The translations under genes were made by a program, and so were the position numbers. The notes under the pieces were generated by a model. The model worked only from the letters and a program-made list of their open reading frames with translations, ran no database searches and was not told the DNA's origin. A DNA stretch of 10,095 nucleotides from an uncultured Veillonella sp. Its GTDB lineage: Bacteria > Bacillota > Negativicutes > Veillonellales > Veillonellaceae. The first letter of the stretch is position 1; the number at the start of each line of letters is the position of its first letter. Location of the stretch: the NCBI GenBank assembly GCA_934216375.1, contig CAKQBP010000033.1, forward strand, positions 1 through 10,095, given 5' to 3'. Positions 9,176-10,095 of this stretch are shown here, in pieces.

Positions 9176-9254
9176 ATCTCATCGGTTTGAGATAGATATT
9201 CTTTCATATGTTTGAGAATTTTAATTTATCTCATCGGTATTAGAATTAATATTC
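9176..9254. repeat. Imperfect direct repeat with ATCTCATCGGT core in the fumarase leader
   Basis: ATCTCATCGGT is exact at 9176-9186 and 9228-9238, 52 bases apart. The similarity continues loosely to ATATTC at the end of each copy (9196-9201 and 9249-9254). The first copy is also a palindrome, ATCTCA-N6-TGAGAT at 9176-9193. Another TGAGA at 9213-9217 faces the second TCTCA at 9229-9233. Such ordered half-sites suggest an operator for a regulator I cannot name. Confidence 0.6.
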
Positions 9255-9280
9255 AACTATTTTCCTGAGGAGGGATTATC

Positions 9281-10095
9281 TTGCGCGAGATTCAAGTATC
9301 TGAAATCACAAAAACAGTCCGTCAAATGTGTATGGACGCAGCTTACCACTTGCCAAAAGACATCTATGAAGGTTTGAAAAAAGGCCGTGAAACAGAAGAG
9401 TCTTCAGTAGGTCGTATCGTTCTTGATCAAATTATTAAAAATGCAGAAATTGCCGATGCTGAAGATCGTCCATACTGCCAAGATACTGGTATGACTATGG
9501 TATTCTTAAAAGTTGGTCAAGATGTTCATTTCGTTGGTGGTGACCTTACAGAAGCTATCAATGCTGGTGTTGCAGCTGGTTATGTTGAAGGTTATCTTCG
9601 TAAATCCGTTGTAGCTGAACCATTGTTCAATCGTAAAAATACACAAAATAACACACCTGCAATCATCTACACTGAAATCGTTCCTGGCGATAAAGTAGAT
9701 ATTCAAGTAGAATTAAAAGGTTTCGGTTCTGAAAATAAATCCGATGTAGCTATGCTCGTACCTGCTGATGGTGTGGAAGGCGTTAAAAATGCAGTCCTTG
9801 AAATCGTAAAACATGCAGGCCCTAACCCATGCCCTCCAATCGTACTCGGCATAGGTATTGGCGGTACTATGGACCAAGCAGCTGTTATGTCCAAAAAAGC
9901 GTTGCTTCGTGACATTAGTGTACCTCATAAAGATGCAGACTATGCAAAATTAGAAGAAGAAATTATGGAAATGGTTAACAAAACTGGTATTGGACCACAA
10001 TTGGGTGGCACTACAACTTGTATCGGTGTAAACATCGAATGGGGTGCAACTCACATCGCAGGTCTTCCTGTTGCAGTTACTATCATGTGCCATGC
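9281..10095 (+). CDS. fumA: Class I fumarate hydratase, alpha subunit (3' end beyond the window)
   Basis: The first 271 codons are present. This is the alpha half of the oxygen-sensitive [4Fe-4S] fumarase that interconverts malate and fumarate; in lactate- or malate-fermenting anaerobes it runs towards fumarate and succinate or propionate. All three cluster cysteines expected of the family are visible: Cys66 in YCQDTGM, Cys184 in NPCPPI before GIGIGGT, and Cys247 in GGTTTCIGV. Other hallmarks are GYLRKSVVAEPLFNRKNTQ and KGFGSENKSD. The start is TTG 9281, seven bases after AGGAGG (9268-9273), with no better in-frame start. A separate beta subunit gene would be expected just downstream. The related L-tartrate dehydratase alpha subunit is the main alternative. 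Confidence 0.88.
   Translation, partial: MREIQVSEITKTVRQMCMDAAYHLPKDIYEGLKKGRETEESSVGRIVLDQIIKNAEIADAEDRPYCQDTGMTMVFLKVGQDVHFVGGDLTEAINAGVAAGYVEGYLRKSVVAEPLFNRKNTQNNTPAIIYTEIVPGDKVDIQVELKGFGSENKSDVAMLVPADGVEGVKNAVLEIVKHAGPNPCPPIVLGIGIGGTMDQAAVMSKKALLRDISVPHKDADYAKLEEEIMEMVNKTGIGPQLGGTTTCIGVNIEWGATHIAGLPVAVTIMCH

Larger units (their letters stand above)
8584..9280. other. Long AT-rich non-coding region upstream of fumarase
   Basis: About 700 bases without a credible gene. The longest frame (8882-9067, minus) is 61 codons of compositionally biased, AT-driven sequence without a convincing ribosome site. The left part holds only small palindromes: ATCAA/TTGAT at 8661-8675, two CTATAG at 8702-8707 and 8718-8723, and ACTCC/GGAGT at 8754-8772. 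A bulged hairpin lies at 9025-9046. The last 200 bases carry the candidate fumarase promoter, a hairpin and the TGAGA/TCTCA sites listed separately. An unrecognised small RNA or a decayed gene is possible, but I see no direct evidence. Confidence 0.6.

Noticed and set aside
9703..9928. Two overlapping minus-strand open frames inside the fumarase gene
   Set aside because: They are antisense shadows; the + strand carries all cluster cysteines and family motifs.

Overview
The window looks like chromosomal DNA from a low-GC, anaerobic, diderm Firmicute, most likely a Negativicute close to Veillonella. This is inferred from the AT-rich gaps, the Firmicutes-type ATP synthase operon order, the class I iron-sulphur fumarase and protein sequence character; no database search was run. 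Nothing looks mobile: there are no transposases, phage genes, CRISPR arrays or integration scars.

Positions 1-7277 are a nearly complete F1Fo ATP synthase locus on the + strand. It opens with the 3' end of a UDP-GlcNAc 2-epimerase (1-133). The accessory membrane genes atpZ and atpI follow, then an AT-rich gap of about 250-270 bp with short repeats and a candidate promoter (869-897). The structural genes come next in the order atpB (a), atpE (c), atpF (b), atpH (delta), atpA (alpha), atpG (gamma), atpD (beta), atpC (epsilon). They are tightly packed, most with clear Shine-Dalgarno sites, and end at a strong hairpin terminator (7246-7277). The eight gene products form one machine: a, b2 and the c-ring make the ion-driven membrane motor, and alpha3 beta3 gamma epsilon with delta make the catalytic head and stalks. 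AtpZ and AtpI probably assist c-ring assembly or ion supply.

Positions 7289-8583 are read from the minus strand. An unrecognised secreted protein of 302 residues converges on the atp operon and shares its terminator. Behind it lies a three-gene tRNA cluster, transcribed Asn(GTT)-Glu(TTC)-Val(TAC), with a well-formed promoter (8555-8583) and its own terminator (8268-8299). The probable promoter of the secreted protein is embedded in the tail of that terminator.

Positions 8584-9280 are about 700 bp of AT-rich DNA without a convincing gene. The last 200 bp hold a candidate promoter, a hairpin, several TGAGA/TCTCA half-sites and an imperfect direct repeat. This looks like the control region of the final gene, the alpha subunit of a class I [4Fe-4S] fumarate hydratase, which starts at a TTG (9281) and runs off the window.

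I see no wholly new multi-gene system. The points most worth following are the fumarase control region, the mixed ion-ligand pattern of the c subunit, a duplicated IDVERA motif in epsilon, and the unknown secreted protein.
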